Translations under genes and position numbers: made by a program
Notes under the pieces: generated by a model
What the model saw: the letters and a program-made list of their open reading frames with translations, nothing else
Database searches by the model: none
What the model was told of the DNA's origin: nothing
From: Acholeplasmataceae bacterium
GTDB lineage: Bacteria; Bacillota_I; Bacilli_A; Acholeplasmatales; Acholeplasmataceae
Length of the DNA: 45,566 nucleotides
Direction: 5' to 3'
Assembly (NCBI GenBank): GCA_024709245.1
Contig: JANJXB010000081.1
Span: 1 to 45,566 of the forward strand
Shown: piece by piece, positions 1 through 8,328 of the stretch
How the letters are laid out: each line of letters begins with the position of its first letter
Numbering within the stretch: the stretch's first letter is position 1

Positions 1-107
1 TCCCGATTCGAGCGGATTATATTGGTAAAAATATACCGACGAGTAGGCATGAAAAAGTGATTGTTGACTTAAAAAATATGGGTGTTTTTATAGACGAAAA
101 CAAGTAG
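1..107 (+). CDS. pyrR: PyrR, C-terminal end (partial)
   Basis: The 3' end of a gene that begins before the window. In the frame starting at base 3 it reads PIRADYIGKNIPTSRHEK and continues to a TAG at 105-107. This is the conserved C-terminal block of PyrR, the uracil phosphoribosyltransferase homologue that attenuates pyr operons by binding UMP and the nascent mRNA; in the family the block reads about PIRADYVGKNVPTS. Only 34 residues are visible, so the catalytic PRPP loop is off the window. A terminator overlaps the stop codon, so this is the last gene of its transcript. Confidence 0.85.
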   Translation, partial: PIRADYIGKNIPTSRHEKVIVDLKNMGVFIDENK

Positions 108-126
108 CGAAAGCTGCTTTTTTTTC
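102..126 (+). terminator. Intrinsic terminator after pyrR
   Basis: AAGTAGC, loop GAAA, GCTGCTT (one G-U pair), followed by a run of T from 118 to 125. The stem includes the pyrR stop codon. Confidence 0.8.
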
Positions 127-182
127 AAGGTCCATTGAATCAAAAACACGCATTTTTCAGTCTCATTTCTTGCTCGAAAATG

Positions 183-211
183 TTGACAATTCATAGTGAA
201 TATAGTATCAT
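183..211 (+). promoter_or_regulatory. Promoter of rplM-rpsI
   Basis: A perfect TTGACA (183-188), a 17-bp spacer and TATCAT (206-211). Transcription would start near 218, leaving a leader of about 68 nt before rplM. Confidence 0.85.
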
Positions 212-217
212 TACATA

Positions 218-285
218 GGTACAGTACATTTTATCCACTTTAAAGCCCTTATTTCGGAAAAAATGAGACAATAAGGAGAAACAGA
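218..285 (+). promoter_or_regulatory. rplM leader with SD-sequestering hairpin (L13-leader-like)
   Basis: The leader holds CCTTATT (247-253) that pairs with AATAAGG (270-276). The 3' arm contains most of the Shine-Dalgarno AAGGAG (274-278) of rplM, so the stem would hide the ribosome site. L13 leader RNAs that autoregulate rplM are known in low-GC Gram-positive bacteria. I infer the same role here from position and the sequestration geometry and have not matched a covariance model. Confidence 0.5.
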
Positions 286-714
286 ATGAAAACATTCATG
301 GCAAACGATCAAACCATCACAAGAAAATGGTATGTCGTCGATGCAGCAGGAAAGACACTGGGTCGCATGGCGACCGAAGTCGCGTCCGTATTGAAAGGAA
401 AGCATAAACCCTACTACACTCCACATGTAGACTGTGGTGACTATGTGATCGTCATCAATGCTGACAAAGTTCAATTAACAGGCAAAAAATGGGACCAGAA
501 AACATATTACCAATACTCTGGTTACAACGGTGGTCTTAAAGAAACCGTCGCGAAGGATCTTATGGTCAAGTTTCCAACACGTATGGTCGAAAAAGCAATC
601 GTTGGCATGCTGCCGCACACTCGTTTAGGAGAACAAATGGCAAACAAGCTGTTTGTTTATGCAGGACCTGAACACAAGCACCAGGCTCAGCAGCCAGAAA
701 CATTGGAGGTCTAA
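286..714 (+). CDS. rplM: 50S ribosomal protein L13
   Basis: 142 residues, the normal length for L13, an early-assembly protein of the large subunit. Recognisable family blocks are [17 protein letters not shown] near residue 15, [21 protein letters not shown] and the C-terminal [19 protein letters not shown]. The start ATG follows AAGGAG by 7 nt and gives the usual short basic lead before the MA..TITRKW block. rpsI follows after 3 nt, the universal rplM-rpsI pair. It is driven by the strong promoter at 183 and probably autoregulated through the leader hairpin. Confidence 0.97.
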   Translation: MKTFMANDQTITRKWYVVDAAGKTLGRMATEVASVLKGKHKPYYTPHVDCGDYVIVINADKVQLTGKKWDQKTYYQYSGYNGGLKETVAKDLMVKFPTRMVEKAIVGMLPHTRLGEQMANKLFVYAGPEHKHQAQQPETLEV

Positions 715-717
715 GAT

Positions 718-1116
718 ATGGCAAAAGCTAACGCACAATACTTAGGTACAGGACGTCGTAAGAGTTCAGTTGCCAGAGTTATCCTCACCAATGGTAAGGG
801 TGTATTCTTAATCAATGGTCGCACCTTTGAAGATTACATTCCATCCGCTGCAACACGTCTAGACGTGACACAGCCACTTGTTTTGACTGAAACCGAAGGC
901 AAGTTTGACATCACTGTCAACGTCTATGGTGGCGGTTTGACCGGTCAGGCAGGAGCAATCCGCCACGGTATCACACGCGCACTCATGGAAGCAAATCCTG
1001 ATCTTCGTGCAACACTCAAACCAGCAGGACTCGTTACGCGTGACCCACGTTCTAAGGAACGTAAGAAATACGGACTCAAGAAAGCTAGAAAAGCTTCACA
1101 GTTCTCAAAACGTTAA
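718..1116 (+). CDS. rpsI: 30S ribosomal protein S9
   Basis: 132 residues. S9 sits in the small-subunit head and its C-terminal tail reaches the P-site tRNA. The family signature is clear: [14 protein letters not shown] at the N-terminus, [20 protein letters not shown] in the middle and the basic tail [17 protein letters not shown] ending in the conserved KR. It lies 3 nt after rplM and just ahead of a strong terminator, so the two genes form a bicistronic unit. The SD GGAGG at 705-709 lies inside the end of rplM. Confidence 0.97.
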   Translation: MAKANAQYLGTGRRKSSVARVILTNGKGVFLINGRTFEDYIPSAATRLDVTQPLVLTETEGKFDITVNVYGGGLTGQAGAIRHGITRALMEANPDLRATLKPAGLVTRDPRSKERKKYGLKKARKASQFSKR

Positions 1117-1123
1117 GTCGTTG

Positions 1124-1152
1124 GGACCCATTTGTTTGGGTCCTTTCTTTTT
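1124..1152 (+). terminator. Intrinsic terminator after rpsI
   Basis: GGACCCA (1124-1130), a 6-nt loop, TGGGTCC (1137-1143), then TTTCTTTTT. It ends the rplM-rpsI transcript. Confidence 0.9.
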
Positions 1153-1165
1153 GACGTGTTATAAT
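1136..1165 (+). promoter_or_regulatory. Promoter of the MFS transporter gene
   Basis: A perfect TATAAT (1160-1165) with an extended element TGt directly upstream. The best -35 is TTGGGT (1136-1141) at 18 bp, which lies in the terminator stem. The extended -10 probably carries most of the activity. Confidence 0.6.
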
Positions 1166-1193
1166 GGTGTTGAAATGAGAAAGGGAAAACAGC

Positions 1194-2810
1194 ATGAAGT
1201 TAAACTACAGGAATACGTTTTATATTGGTCTAGTATTCTTCACAATTTCTCTTTTTTGGCAAACCTATGATATGATGATTGCTCGAACCTTGATTGACAA
1301 GTACGGTTTGAATCAAACATGGAGTGGTGTTGTCATGGCAATCGACAATGTAATGGCTGTGATTTTACTGCCTCTTTTTGGTTCTTTATCGGATAGAAGT
1401 AACGCAAAGTTAGGTAGAAGAACCCCGTATATCATTGTAGGTACTGTGCTTTCCGCTTTCGCATTTATGGCACTCTCATATTCAGATTACCGCCAAACAC
1501 TCTTGATCAATGAAACGGATCTCGTGGAATATCACTACAATATGGCTTTTTCAGAGGATATCGATGCTTCAGAAACGAGTCATTGGTACATTGTTGTCGA
1601 TCACATGACAGAGGAAAGAAATCAGAGTTATGCAGATGGTTTCATCAGTTACCGTAAACTCATGATTTGGGAAGACAACATTAAAGATCCAATCCTGGTC
1701 TTGCTCGATGCCAATCCGGAATCGATGAATAACAGAGATCTATCCATCGTTAAAGACCTCTACTATAAATATTTAAGCGAGCGTGCGTGGGAAGTTACAG
1801 CAGCAAACCCCAATAATCTCACCATTTTCATGAGTATATTGTTTGTTGCCTTAGTATCGATGGCCATTTACCGTTCTCCTGCGGTAGCACTCATGCCTGA
1901 CGTCACTTTGAAACCGTTAAGATCGAAAGCCAACTCAATCATTGCTTTGATGGGTGCTTTTGGTGGAATACTTGCTGTCTATATCATTATGCTCTCCGGT
2001 TTAAACAAGAGTGCATATGATCACCATTCATTGGTGTATATCATCATTGGCATTGTGATGTTGATTGCCTTAGGGATCTTCTTATGGAAAGTCAGAGAAC
2101 CTAAAATGGTCGAAGAAAGAAAGCAACTTGAAATCAAGATGGGAATGATTCCTGGTGAACTTCAAACATCTGTAAAAAATGGTGCGTTACCCACATTTGA
2201 GCGAAGACTGTCCTTATATATATTACTTGCTGCTGTCTTTTTAATGTTTACGGGTTATAATGCAGTCATGAGCAAATTGGCGGATTATTTGCCTAAGGTG
2301 CTCAACTTGAATTTCTTCGATTACCAGTTCATCATTGCACAGGCCATCGTTATTGCTGTGATTCTTCCTGTCGGACTTTTATCGATGTGGATGGGACGCA
2401 AAAAGACGGTTCTGATCGGTATTTTAATTTTGATGATTGCCCTTGGAAATGTTGTCTTTTTAAAAGAGAATCAACCTTGGATTACTGCAGGAATCATTGC
2501 ACTTGCGGGTCTCGGTTGGACCATGATTTCGGTCAATCTTTATGTCATGGTTGTTGAATTGTCCAAAGGTTCTGATGTGGGTCGCTACACGGGGTACTAT
2601 TATTCAGCATCCATGACAGCACAAATCATTACCCCAATTTTATCAGGATATCTCATGGATAATCTGGTATACGGAAGACTCATTTTATTTCCATATGCGA
2701 CCTTCTTTATTGGATTGTCATTTGTCGCAATGCTTTTTGTGAAACATGCAGAATCAAAGAAATTCAAAACACTCAAAGAAGTATTGACTGCTGAGGAGGA
2801 CAACCTATGA
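1194..2810 (+). CDS. MFS transporter with a large extracytoplasmic insert (SLC45/GPH-like)
   Basis: 538 residues, polytopic membrane protein. TM1 spans about 8-28, TM2 45-62 and TM3 80-97. The TM2-TM3 loop has an MFS motif A variant, GSLSDRSNAKLGRRTPYI. After TM3 there are about 105 hydrophilic residues (98-205), then TM4 and the block YRSPAVALMPDVTLKPLRSK. That block resembles the SLC45/sucrose-transporter-like MFS proteins, which move sugars with protons or cations. In the usual topology the insert faces outside. The substrate cannot be told. The SD GAAAGGG precedes the ATG. The stop overlaps the next start by 4 nt (ATGA), so the two genes are translationally coupled. Confidence 0.8.
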   Translation: MKLNYRNTFYIGLVFFTISLFWQTYDMMIARTLIDKYGLNQTWSGVVMAIDNVMAVILLPLFGSLSDRSNAKLGRRTPYIIVGTVLSAFAFMALSYSDYRQTLLINETDLVEYHYNMAFSEDIDASETSHWYIVVDHMTEERNQSYADGFISYRKLMIWEDNIKDPILVLLDANPESMNNRDLSIVKDLYYKYLSERAWEVTAANPNNLTIFMSILFVALVSMAIYRSPAVALMPDVTLKPLRSKANSIIALMGAFGGILAVYIIMLSGLNKSAYDHHSLVYIIIGIVMLIALGIFLWKVREPKMVEERKQLEIKMGMIPGELQTSVKNGALPTFERRLSLYILLAAVFLMFTGYNAVMSKLADYLPKVLNLNFFDYQFIIAQAIVIAVILPVGLLSMWMGRKKTVLIGILILMIALGNVVFLKENQPWITAGIIALAGLGWTMISVNLYVMVVELSKGSDVGRYTGYYYSASMTAQIITPILSGYLMDNLVYGRLILFPYATFFIGLSFVAMLFVKHAESKKFKTLKEVLTAEEDNL

Positions 2811-3334
2811 AAATCATGGTGATCGGTTATTCAAGCTCTGGGAAATCAACATTTGCGAAAAGACTTTCGACCATCCATCATATCCCTGTTTTACACATCG
2901 ATCGAATCTTTTTTGGACCCAATTGGGTTGAACGGGATAAAGAGGTTGTGGAGTCTGAAATTCGAGCATTTATGAAAAAAGATGAGTGGATCATTGATGG
3001 GTTGTATCGAAAAATGGCAACCGAACGTTTCGAAGTTGCGGATCAAATCTACATCTTTGATTTTAACCGCTTTAAATGCCTTTATGGCGCGATTGTGAGA
3101 CGTATTAAACATCACAATCAAAACAGAGATTCGATTGCTGATGGATGTAAGGAAAGACTTAATTTTTCATTCATCTGGTGGATCCTATTTGAAGGTCGTA
3201 CCCGTAAGACGAAAGACTTGCTGAAATACTACCAAAAACAGTATCCTCAAAAGATCATTGTCTTCAAGAACCGAAAACAAGCCAATCATCACCTTAAATC
3301 CATTGGATATCAGGGATCATTCAAATATGAATAA
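2807..3334 (+). CDS. P-loop NTPase, FlaR/adenylate-kinase-like
   Basis: 175 residues. The N-terminus MKIMVIGYSSSGKSTFAKRL carries a Walker A motif (GYSSSGKST), followed by HIPVLHIDRIFFGPNWVERD and EWIIDGLYRK. These are features of the small P-loop kinases annotated as DNA topology modulation protein FlaR or adenylate-kinase-like. The family is believed to phosphorylate a nucleotide or other small substrate, but the substrate is not established. The ATG overlaps the stop of the MFS gene by 4 nt. It ends just before the gltX promoter. Confidence 0.7.
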   Translation: MKIMVIGYSSSGKSTFAKRLSTIHHIPVLHIDRIFFGPNWVERDKEVVESEIRAFMKKDEWIIDGLYRKMATERFEVADQIYIFDFNRFKCLYGAIVRRIKHHNQNRDSIADGCKERLNFSFIWWILFEGRTRKTKDLLKYYQKQYPQKIIVFKNRKQANHHLKSIGYQGSFKYE

Positions 3335-3347
3335 ATTCACATCATGG

Positions 3348-3376
3348 TTGTAGAAACCAGATTTTTATCGTATAAT
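3348..3376 (+). promoter_or_regulatory. Promoter of gltX
   Basis: TTGTAG (3348-3353), a 17-bp spacer and TATAAT (3371-3376). Its position downstream of the ATG at 3344 rules out that longer start for gltX. Confidence 0.75.
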
Positions 3377-3400
3377 GATTTTGCATGTAAGGATGGGATC

Positions 3401-4747
3401 ATGATGAATCAAATTCGCGTCAGATACGCCCCGAGTCCGACGGGACAGTTACACATCGGAAACGCAAGAAGTGCATTGTTTAATTATCTGTTCGCACGTC
3501 ATTTTGGCGGCGATTTTATTGTGCGTATTGAAGATACCGATGTTGCTCGCAATGTCATCGGTGGTGAACAGTCCCAATTGTCGAATTTGTCATGGCTCGG
3601 ACTGGATTGGAATGAATCTCCAGACAAGGGAGGACCTTATGGACCCTATCGTCAATTGGAGCGTTTAGACATCTACCAGAAATATGCAGAAATGTTACTT
3701 GAACAAGGATTCGCATATAAAGAGTTTCGAGAAAATTCAACAAAGTATGCAGTGCGTTTCAAAGTTCCTCAAGACGTCGATCTCTCGTTTAAAGATATCG
3801 TGAGAGGTGAACTCAAGTTCAACTCCAAAGATGTTGAAGATTGGGTCATGATCAAAGATAATGGGATTCCAACCTATAATTTTGCTGTGGTCATCGATGA
3901 CCATTTGATGGAAATTACACATGTCCTTCGCGGGGAAGAACATATCACCAATACACCTAAACAAATCTTACTGTATAAAGCATTCGGATGGGAAACACCT
4001 CAGTTTGGACATATGACCATCATCGTCAATGAACAAAAGAAAAAGTTATCCAAACGTGATAAAAATGTGATTCAGTTTATTGCTGAATATAAAGAAATGG
4101 GATATCTGCCCGAAGCTCTCTTCAATTTCATTTCTCTTTTAGGATGGTCTCCATCTGACAATCAGGAAATCATGACCAAAGACCAAATCATTGAACGCTT
4201 TGATCCTGCAAGACTGAATAAAGCGCCAGCGATGTTTGATAAGGACAAGTTAGCATTCATCAACTCAAAATACATCAAGATGATGAGTGTTGATGATCTC
4301 TCGTTGCGTTGCAAGCCTTACTTAGAAAAAGCGGGTATTGAAATTCAATCAGAATCATGGTTGAAATTGCTTGTTGGTATCTTGCAAGATCGAATGACAC
4401 ATATTGGAGAGATTGTTAAATTATACCAGGCATTCTTCCATCCTGAATTTCATTTAGATCCAGAAGCATTCCAGTTCCTTGTTGAAAATCAGAGCCTAAA
4501 AATTCTTGAAACATTTAGAAATCATTTGAATCAAAGCGATTTTTCAATCGAAGCCATTGAACCTTTGATCAAACAAACCGGAGTTGATACCGGTACGAAG
4601 GGCAAACCACTCTTCATGAGTCTACGGATTGCGACCACTGGAGATATGCACGGCCCCTCTTTACCGATTTCACTCGCACTTCTCGGTAGAGACATTGTAT
4701 TGAAAAGACTTGACCAAACCATGAAAAAACTTAGAGGTGAAGCATGA
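3401..4747 (+). CDS. gltX: Glutamyl-tRNA synthetase (class I)
   Basis: 448 residues, a little shorter than the usual 470-490. It charges tRNA-Glu with glutamate in the cytosol. The N-terminal Rossmann fold has RVRYAPSPTGQLHIGN with the HIGH-type motif HIGN at 18-21. IEDTD follows, and the second signature is KLSKRD starting at 215, in place of KMSKS. The C-terminal anticodon-binding helical region is present. The frame is open back to 3344, but the promoter TATAAT at 3371 and AAGG at 3389-3392 place the start at 3401 or the adjacent ATG at 3404. Its stop overlaps the start of the lipoprotein gene by 4 nt. In Bacillus this gene begins the gltX-cysE-cysS cluster; here cysE is absent and two unrelated genes intervene. 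Confidence 0.95.
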   Translation: MMNQIRVRYAPSPTGQLHIGNARSALFNYLFARHFGGDFIVRIEDTDVARNVIGGEQSQLSNLSWLGLDWNESPDKGGPYGPYRQLERLDIYQKYAEMLLEQGFAYKEFRENSTKYAVRFKVPQDVDLSFKDIVRGELKFNSKDVEDWVMIKDNGIPTYNFAVVIDDHLMEITHVLRGEEHITNTPKQILLYKAFGWETPQFGHMTIIVNEQKKKLSKRDKNVIQFIAEYKEMGYLPEALFNFISLLGWSPSDNQEIMTKDQIIERFDPARLNKAPAMFDKDKLAFINSKYIKMMSVDDLSLRCKPYLEKAGIEIQSESWLKLLVGILQDRMTHIGEIVKLYQAFFHPEFHLDPEAFQFLVENQSLKILETFRNHLNQSDFSIEAIEPLIKQTGVDTGTKGKPLFMSLRIATTGDMHGPSLPISLALLGRDIVLKRLDQTMKKLRGEA

Positions 4748-6291
4748 AACGTTTGATGAGTATTGTGATGAGTATCCTATTTTTGATGGTACTGTCAGCA
4801 TGTGGAAAACAATATGCAGTGACTGCAGAATTTATCGATGTTGAAATTGAATTAACAAGCATCGTATTCACTGTGGAAATTGATGATCCCGAAGATGAAA
4901 TCACTGGATCTGTCACGGTCACATTGTTCGACGAAGACAATAAATCCGTCTCGAATAATACCTATGATGATTTAGCGGGTCTCGTCGGTATCACTTATCG
5001 CGATTTAAAAAATGAAATGACCTATACCATCAAAGTCTATGCAACCATCGACCGTGAATCTGTCATGATTGCATCGAAGACTTTCAATCTTGCATCTGCA
5101 CAAATTGTTGAAATTTCAACACCCGAAGAATTCTTCAACATGAGAAATAACAAGATTGGAAATTACGTGTTAAAGAATGACATCGACTTTGCAGGTGTTA
5201 CCTTTGTTGCACCATTCAATGCTTCCTATATTTTCACAGGAACTTTTGATGGTCAAGGCTTCAGTTTGAAAAACATCAATTTTGAAGGTCTTGTCACACA
5301 AACCGGTGTGTTTGGATATGTCTCATCTGGAAGAATTGAAGATGTCGTGATTGAAAATGTCACCATCGGAACTGCAGAAGCTCCACTTTCCATCGCAACC
5401 CTTTCCAGAGTTGGAATCATTGCGGGTTATGTCTCATCAACAACAGGTGTCATCGAAAATGTCACCGTTAAAAATTCCATCATTAACTATTCAACCACAT
5501 TCTCTTCAACATCTTCGCTGATTTATGTCGGTGGTGCTGTAGGTGAATTAAGAGGTTCAATGACCAATGTCACTTTAGAGAATGTATCCGTCACCTTGGA
5601 AGCTAAGGGATATGCAAAAGTAAGAATGGGTGGTGTTGTTGGACTCATCGGTGAAGACGGTATCTTAAGAAATATCAAATCTGATGCCGATGTCACGTTA
5701 AACTTCAGAGGTAATGCACTGAAGAACAGAGAAGTTCAAATCAACTTAGGCGGTGTCATTGGACAAAATCGCGCCATCAATAAGTCAAGATCCGTTGAAA
5801 ACATCATGACAACCGGAGATATCAACGTCGACTTGGATTTTGGGACAACTGCAGATACCACTTCAGCGAATTATTCTGTATACATCGGTGGTTTAATCGG
5901 AATATCATCAAACAACATCTTCAACGCATTCTTTGCAGGGTCGATTGCAGTTGACCATGAAGCCAATGAAAATGAAGCATCCGTCAGCAAAGTCTTCTAT
6001 GTGGGCGGTTTGATGGGCTTCTACAACTCCAATAAAACGACTCAAGCTACGGTCAAACTTGAAGGCACAACAACCATTCATATCTCAGACGATGTCACTC
6101 TAAGAGCATCACAGACCTTTGGACAGTCTGCATCGACAGTCGTTCAAAATGTCGGTATCTTTGGAACACCACACCTCTTAATCAATGATGTTTCAGAGAC
6201 ACTAAGCGATACTTCAACCGTACTTCCCAACCTCACCGATTTCTTCACAAATGAGTGGATAGAGGAAGCTTACAACAGTTTAAATGGATAA
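4744..6291 (+). CDS. Surface lipoprotein with GLUG-type beta-helix repeats
   Basis: 515 residues. The N-terminus is a lipoprotein signal: basic MKR, hydrophobic core and lipobox LSAC with Cys near residue 20. Residues about 25-120 look like a small beta-sandwich. From about 125 there is the block STPEEFFNMRNNKIGNYVLK, then FTGTFDGQGFSLKNINFEG. Glycine-rich turns recur every 30-50 residues (GVFGYVSS, GIIAGYVSS, GGAVGELRG, GGVVGLIGE, GGVIGQNRA, GGLIGISSN, GGLMGFYNS), as in GLUG-motif beta-helices. Such proteins are surface-exposed and some are adhesins; no ligand can be assigned. The start overlaps the gltX stop (ATGA). It is related to the secreted proteins at 16415 and 18744. A terminator follows. 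Confidence 0.8.
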   Translation: MKRLMSIVMSILFLMVLSACGKQYAVTAEFIDVEIELTSIVFTVEIDDPEDEITGSVTVTLFDEDNKSVSNNTYDDLAGLVGITYRDLKNEMTYTIKVYATIDRESVMIASKTFNLASAQIVEISTPEEFFNMRNNKIGNYVLKNDIDFAGVTFVAPFNASYIFTGTFDGQGFSLKNINFEGLVTQTGVFGYVSSGRIEDVVIENVTIGTAEAPLSIATLSRVGIIAGYVSSTTGVIENVTVKNSIINYSTTFSSTSSLIYVGGAVGELRGSMTNVTLENVSVTLEAKGYAKVRMGGVVGLIGEDGILRNIKSDADVTLNFRGNALKNREVQINLGGVIGQNRAINKSRSVENIMTTGDINVDLDFGTTADTTSANYSVYIGGLIGISSNNIFNAFFAGSIAVDHEANENEASVSKVFYVGGLMGFYNSNKTTQATVKLEGTTTIHISDDVTLRASQTFGQSASTVVQNVGIFGTPHLLINDVSETLSDTSTVLPNLTDFFTNEWIEEAYNSLNG

Positions 6292-6298
6292 CACAGAT

Positions 6299-6328
6299 AA
6301 CGATATCCCTCGTGGGTATCGTTTTTTT
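6299..6328 (+). terminator. Intrinsic terminator after the gltX-lipoprotein unit
   Basis: AACGATA, a bulged T, CCC, loop TCGT, GGG, TATCGTT, ending in a run of seven T. Confidence 0.9.
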
Positions 6329-6342
6329 AACCGTTATCGGTG

Positions 6343-6348
6343 TATAAT
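6343..6348 (+). promoter_or_regulatory. Possible -10 of the two-nuclease gene
   Basis: A perfect TATAAT 18 nt before the start codon at 6366. No convincing -35 lies 16-18 bp upstream because the terminator T-run occupies that position, and there is no TGn extension. The short distance would leave a leader of only about 10 nt. Confidence 0.35.
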
Positions 6349-6365
6349 GTGAATGGGGTGAAACG

Positions 6366-8192
6366 ATGAAAATTTCCAAGACCAGATTTATCAATCTGAT
6401 TCGCTGTAACCGGTATGCCGCACTCGATGAGATCTATCGGGATAAAGAAAAGGCGGTTGTTTCATTTTCAGATGATCCTGAACTTGAGGATTTAATGGGT
6501 GAGGAGAATCGTGAAAAAGTGTCTTTTCTCTTGGATGACATGGTGGATGAAGATGGTGAAGATTTGCTCATCCAAAAAGATGAACAAATGGAAACGATGT
6601 TACCGTACTATAATCAAATTGAAATGCTTGCCGGAAAAGCGATTCGGTCACGATTTGGTGGCGAAGTCATCTATGCATTAAACACCTACGATCAAAAAAG
6701 GTTTGAATACGAGTATGAAGGGTTTAGATTGTACTGTTTCCTTGATGGCTATCAGGAAGATGACGATACCATCCGCATTTTTGAAGTGAAGGCAACCACC
6801 TCTAAAAAATTCATTGATATGACATATACCAATTCTGAAAAAGAAAAAGTCGGTGTTTTCATTGATTCTCCTGAAGGCATTCTCATGCTTCAGCAAGATG
6901 TCTTTGGAAAGATCAATGAAGCTTATCAAAAGAAGATTGAAAGACTCAAAGATAGACTCACCAAGGAAGGACGTTATGTCTATGACATATCCTATCAAAG
7001 ATATGTTTTAGAACATGCCATCCAATCCAAAAAGAAAATCAAGTATTATCTGGTGGTTTTAAACAGTGAATATATACATCAAGGTCTTACCAATGAAGCT
7101 TTAGAACCCATCTATGATGATTCGATTGTGAAATTCATCGATGTGACTTCTCTTTCAAATGAAATGATGGATATTGTCTCAAATGATGTTGATGTTGTCA
7201 TTCAAAGATTGAATGTCATGAATGGGAATCCTGTTCATCTGGGTAAGCATTGCCAACGAAAAGATTCAAGACAATGCAAATTCTATCCCATCTGCTATAA
7301 GCATTTACCTGTGTATAACAATATATTCACTTATATGGGTTCTAACCACGGTTTTAAAGATGAAGAGGGAGTCAAGCATGACCGGTATGATCTCATCAAT
7401 GAGGGGATTGTTTCTGCACTTGATGTTCCGTATCACTGGATTGAACGCGGGAATAATTTAATTCAAAGACAAGTGATGGAGACGGATATCCCGTATTATC
7501 ATCCTGGAAAAATCAGGGCAGGAATCGAAACGTTGAAATATCCCATTTATCATCTGGATTTTGAAACATTCCCATGTCCAATTCCACGATTTAAGGGTGA
7601 GAAGCCTTATGCACAATCCTTATTCCAGTATTCCATCCATATTGAGCACGCTCCGGGAGTGTGTGATAAGCATCGGGATAACTACAGTTACATTTCAACC
7701 ACACATGCAGACAAACGAAAAGAACTGATTGAAAACATGTTGAAAGTCATCCCAAAAGATGGCGGTACTGTGCTTGTCTACAATCAATCTTTTGAACAAA
7801 CAAGATTAAAAGAAATGGCTGAAATCTTCCCTGAATACCGTGAAAGACTTCTCGATATTGTGGATCGTCTCTTTGATTTGATGCATTTACTCCGAGGAAA
7901 TCAAAAACTATTTACCCCACTTGGATTCACTGAAGAAGAGAGTAAAACCATCAATTTTTATCACAATAAACTCAATGGCTCCTTCTCGATTAAAAAAGTA
8001 TTACCCTTATTTTCTAACCTCGATTATCAAGGCATGGGGGTTGCTAATGGGACAGATGCACTGGTCACCTATGCGAGATTCCCACTCATGGATTCCGAAA
8101 CATTCAAACAAAAATATCAGGAACTTTTGGAATATTGCAAACAAGATACTTGGGCAATGGTCGAGATTCTAGGACAACTCAGAACGATTTGA
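6366..8192 (+). CDS. Two-nuclease protein: Cas4-like PD-(D/E)XK plus DEDDy exonuclease (DUF2779-type)
   Basis: 608 residues. The N-terminal half (about 1-320) has the Cas4/AddB layout. Cys14 sits in LIRCNRYAAL, a PD-(D/E)XK core is formed by Asp127 (FLDGY) and Glu140-Val-Lys142 (FEVKATTS), and Cys296, Cys304 and Cys310 could complete a 4Fe-4S cluster with Cys14. The C-terminal half (about 390-608) has RNase H-like exonuclease motifs: YHLDFET with Asp398 and Glu400, VYNQSFEQTRL, and Tyr590-xxx-Asp594 in LEYCKQDTWAM (DEDDy type). The overall layout matches DUF2779 proteins. I infer DNA processing or repair, with no CRISPR array nearby. SD GGGGTG precedes the ATG. A promoter and cysS follow. Confidence 0.8.
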   Translation: MKISKTRFINLIRCNRYAALDEIYRDKEKAVVSFSDDPELEDLMGEENREKVSFLLDDMVDEDGEDLLIQKDEQMETMLPYYNQIEMLAGKAIRSRFGGEVIYALNTYDQKRFEYEYEGFRLYCFLDGYQEDDDTIRIFEVKATTSKKFIDMTYTNSEKEKVGVFIDSPEGILMLQQDVFGKINEAYQKKIERLKDRLTKEGRYVYDISYQRYVLEHAIQSKKKIKYYLVVLNSEYIHQGLTNEALEPIYDDSIVKFIDVTSLSNEMMDIVSNDVDVVIQRLNVMNGNPVHLGKHCQRKDSRQCKFYPICYKHLPVYNNIFTYMGSNHGFKDEEGVKHDRYDLINEGIVSALDVPYHWIERGNNLIQRQVMETDIPYYHPGKIRAGIETLKYPIYHLDFETFPCPIPRFKGEKPYAQSLFQYSIHIEHAPGVCDKHRDNYSYISTTHADKRKELIENMLKVIPKDGGTVLVYNQSFEQTRLKEMAEIFPEYRERLLDIVDRLFDLMHLLRGNQKLFTPLGFTEEESKTINFYHNKLNGSFSIKKVLPLFSNLDYQGMGVANGTDALVTYARFPLMDSETFKQKYQELLEYCKQDTWAMVEILGQLRTI

Positions 8193-8276
8193 AAGATGGA
8201 TCTCGATTTCATTGATGCATGGGTAAACCTTTCATAAAGCCAATCTCTCAAAAGAGAATCATTTAAGTTTCATGAG

Positions 8277-8305
8277 TTGTTATTTTATCAATATTTGTTT
8301 ATAAT
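8277..8305 (+). promoter_or_regulatory. Promoter of cysS-mrnC-ATPase
   Basis: TTGTTA (8277-8282), a 17-bp spacer and TATAAT (8300-8305), followed by the SD GAGGAGG at 8314-8320. The leader is too short for a T-box, which often controls cysS in related bacteria. Confidence 0.8.
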
Positions 8306-8328
8306 AAAACAAAGAGGAGGTCATACAT

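Noticed and set aside
1007-1270. Open frame spanning the end of rpsI and the start of the MFS gene
   Set aside because: It runs through the rpsI terminator and overlaps two real genes in another frame.
3344-3400. Longer N-terminus for gltX
   Set aside because: It lies across the gltX promoter, lacks an SD and has no homology to the family; the HIGH motif is correctly spaced from 3401.
8193-8328. T-box riboswitch upstream of cysS
   Set aside because: The promoter at 8277-8305 leaves a leader of under 20 nt, and no T-box sequence is present.
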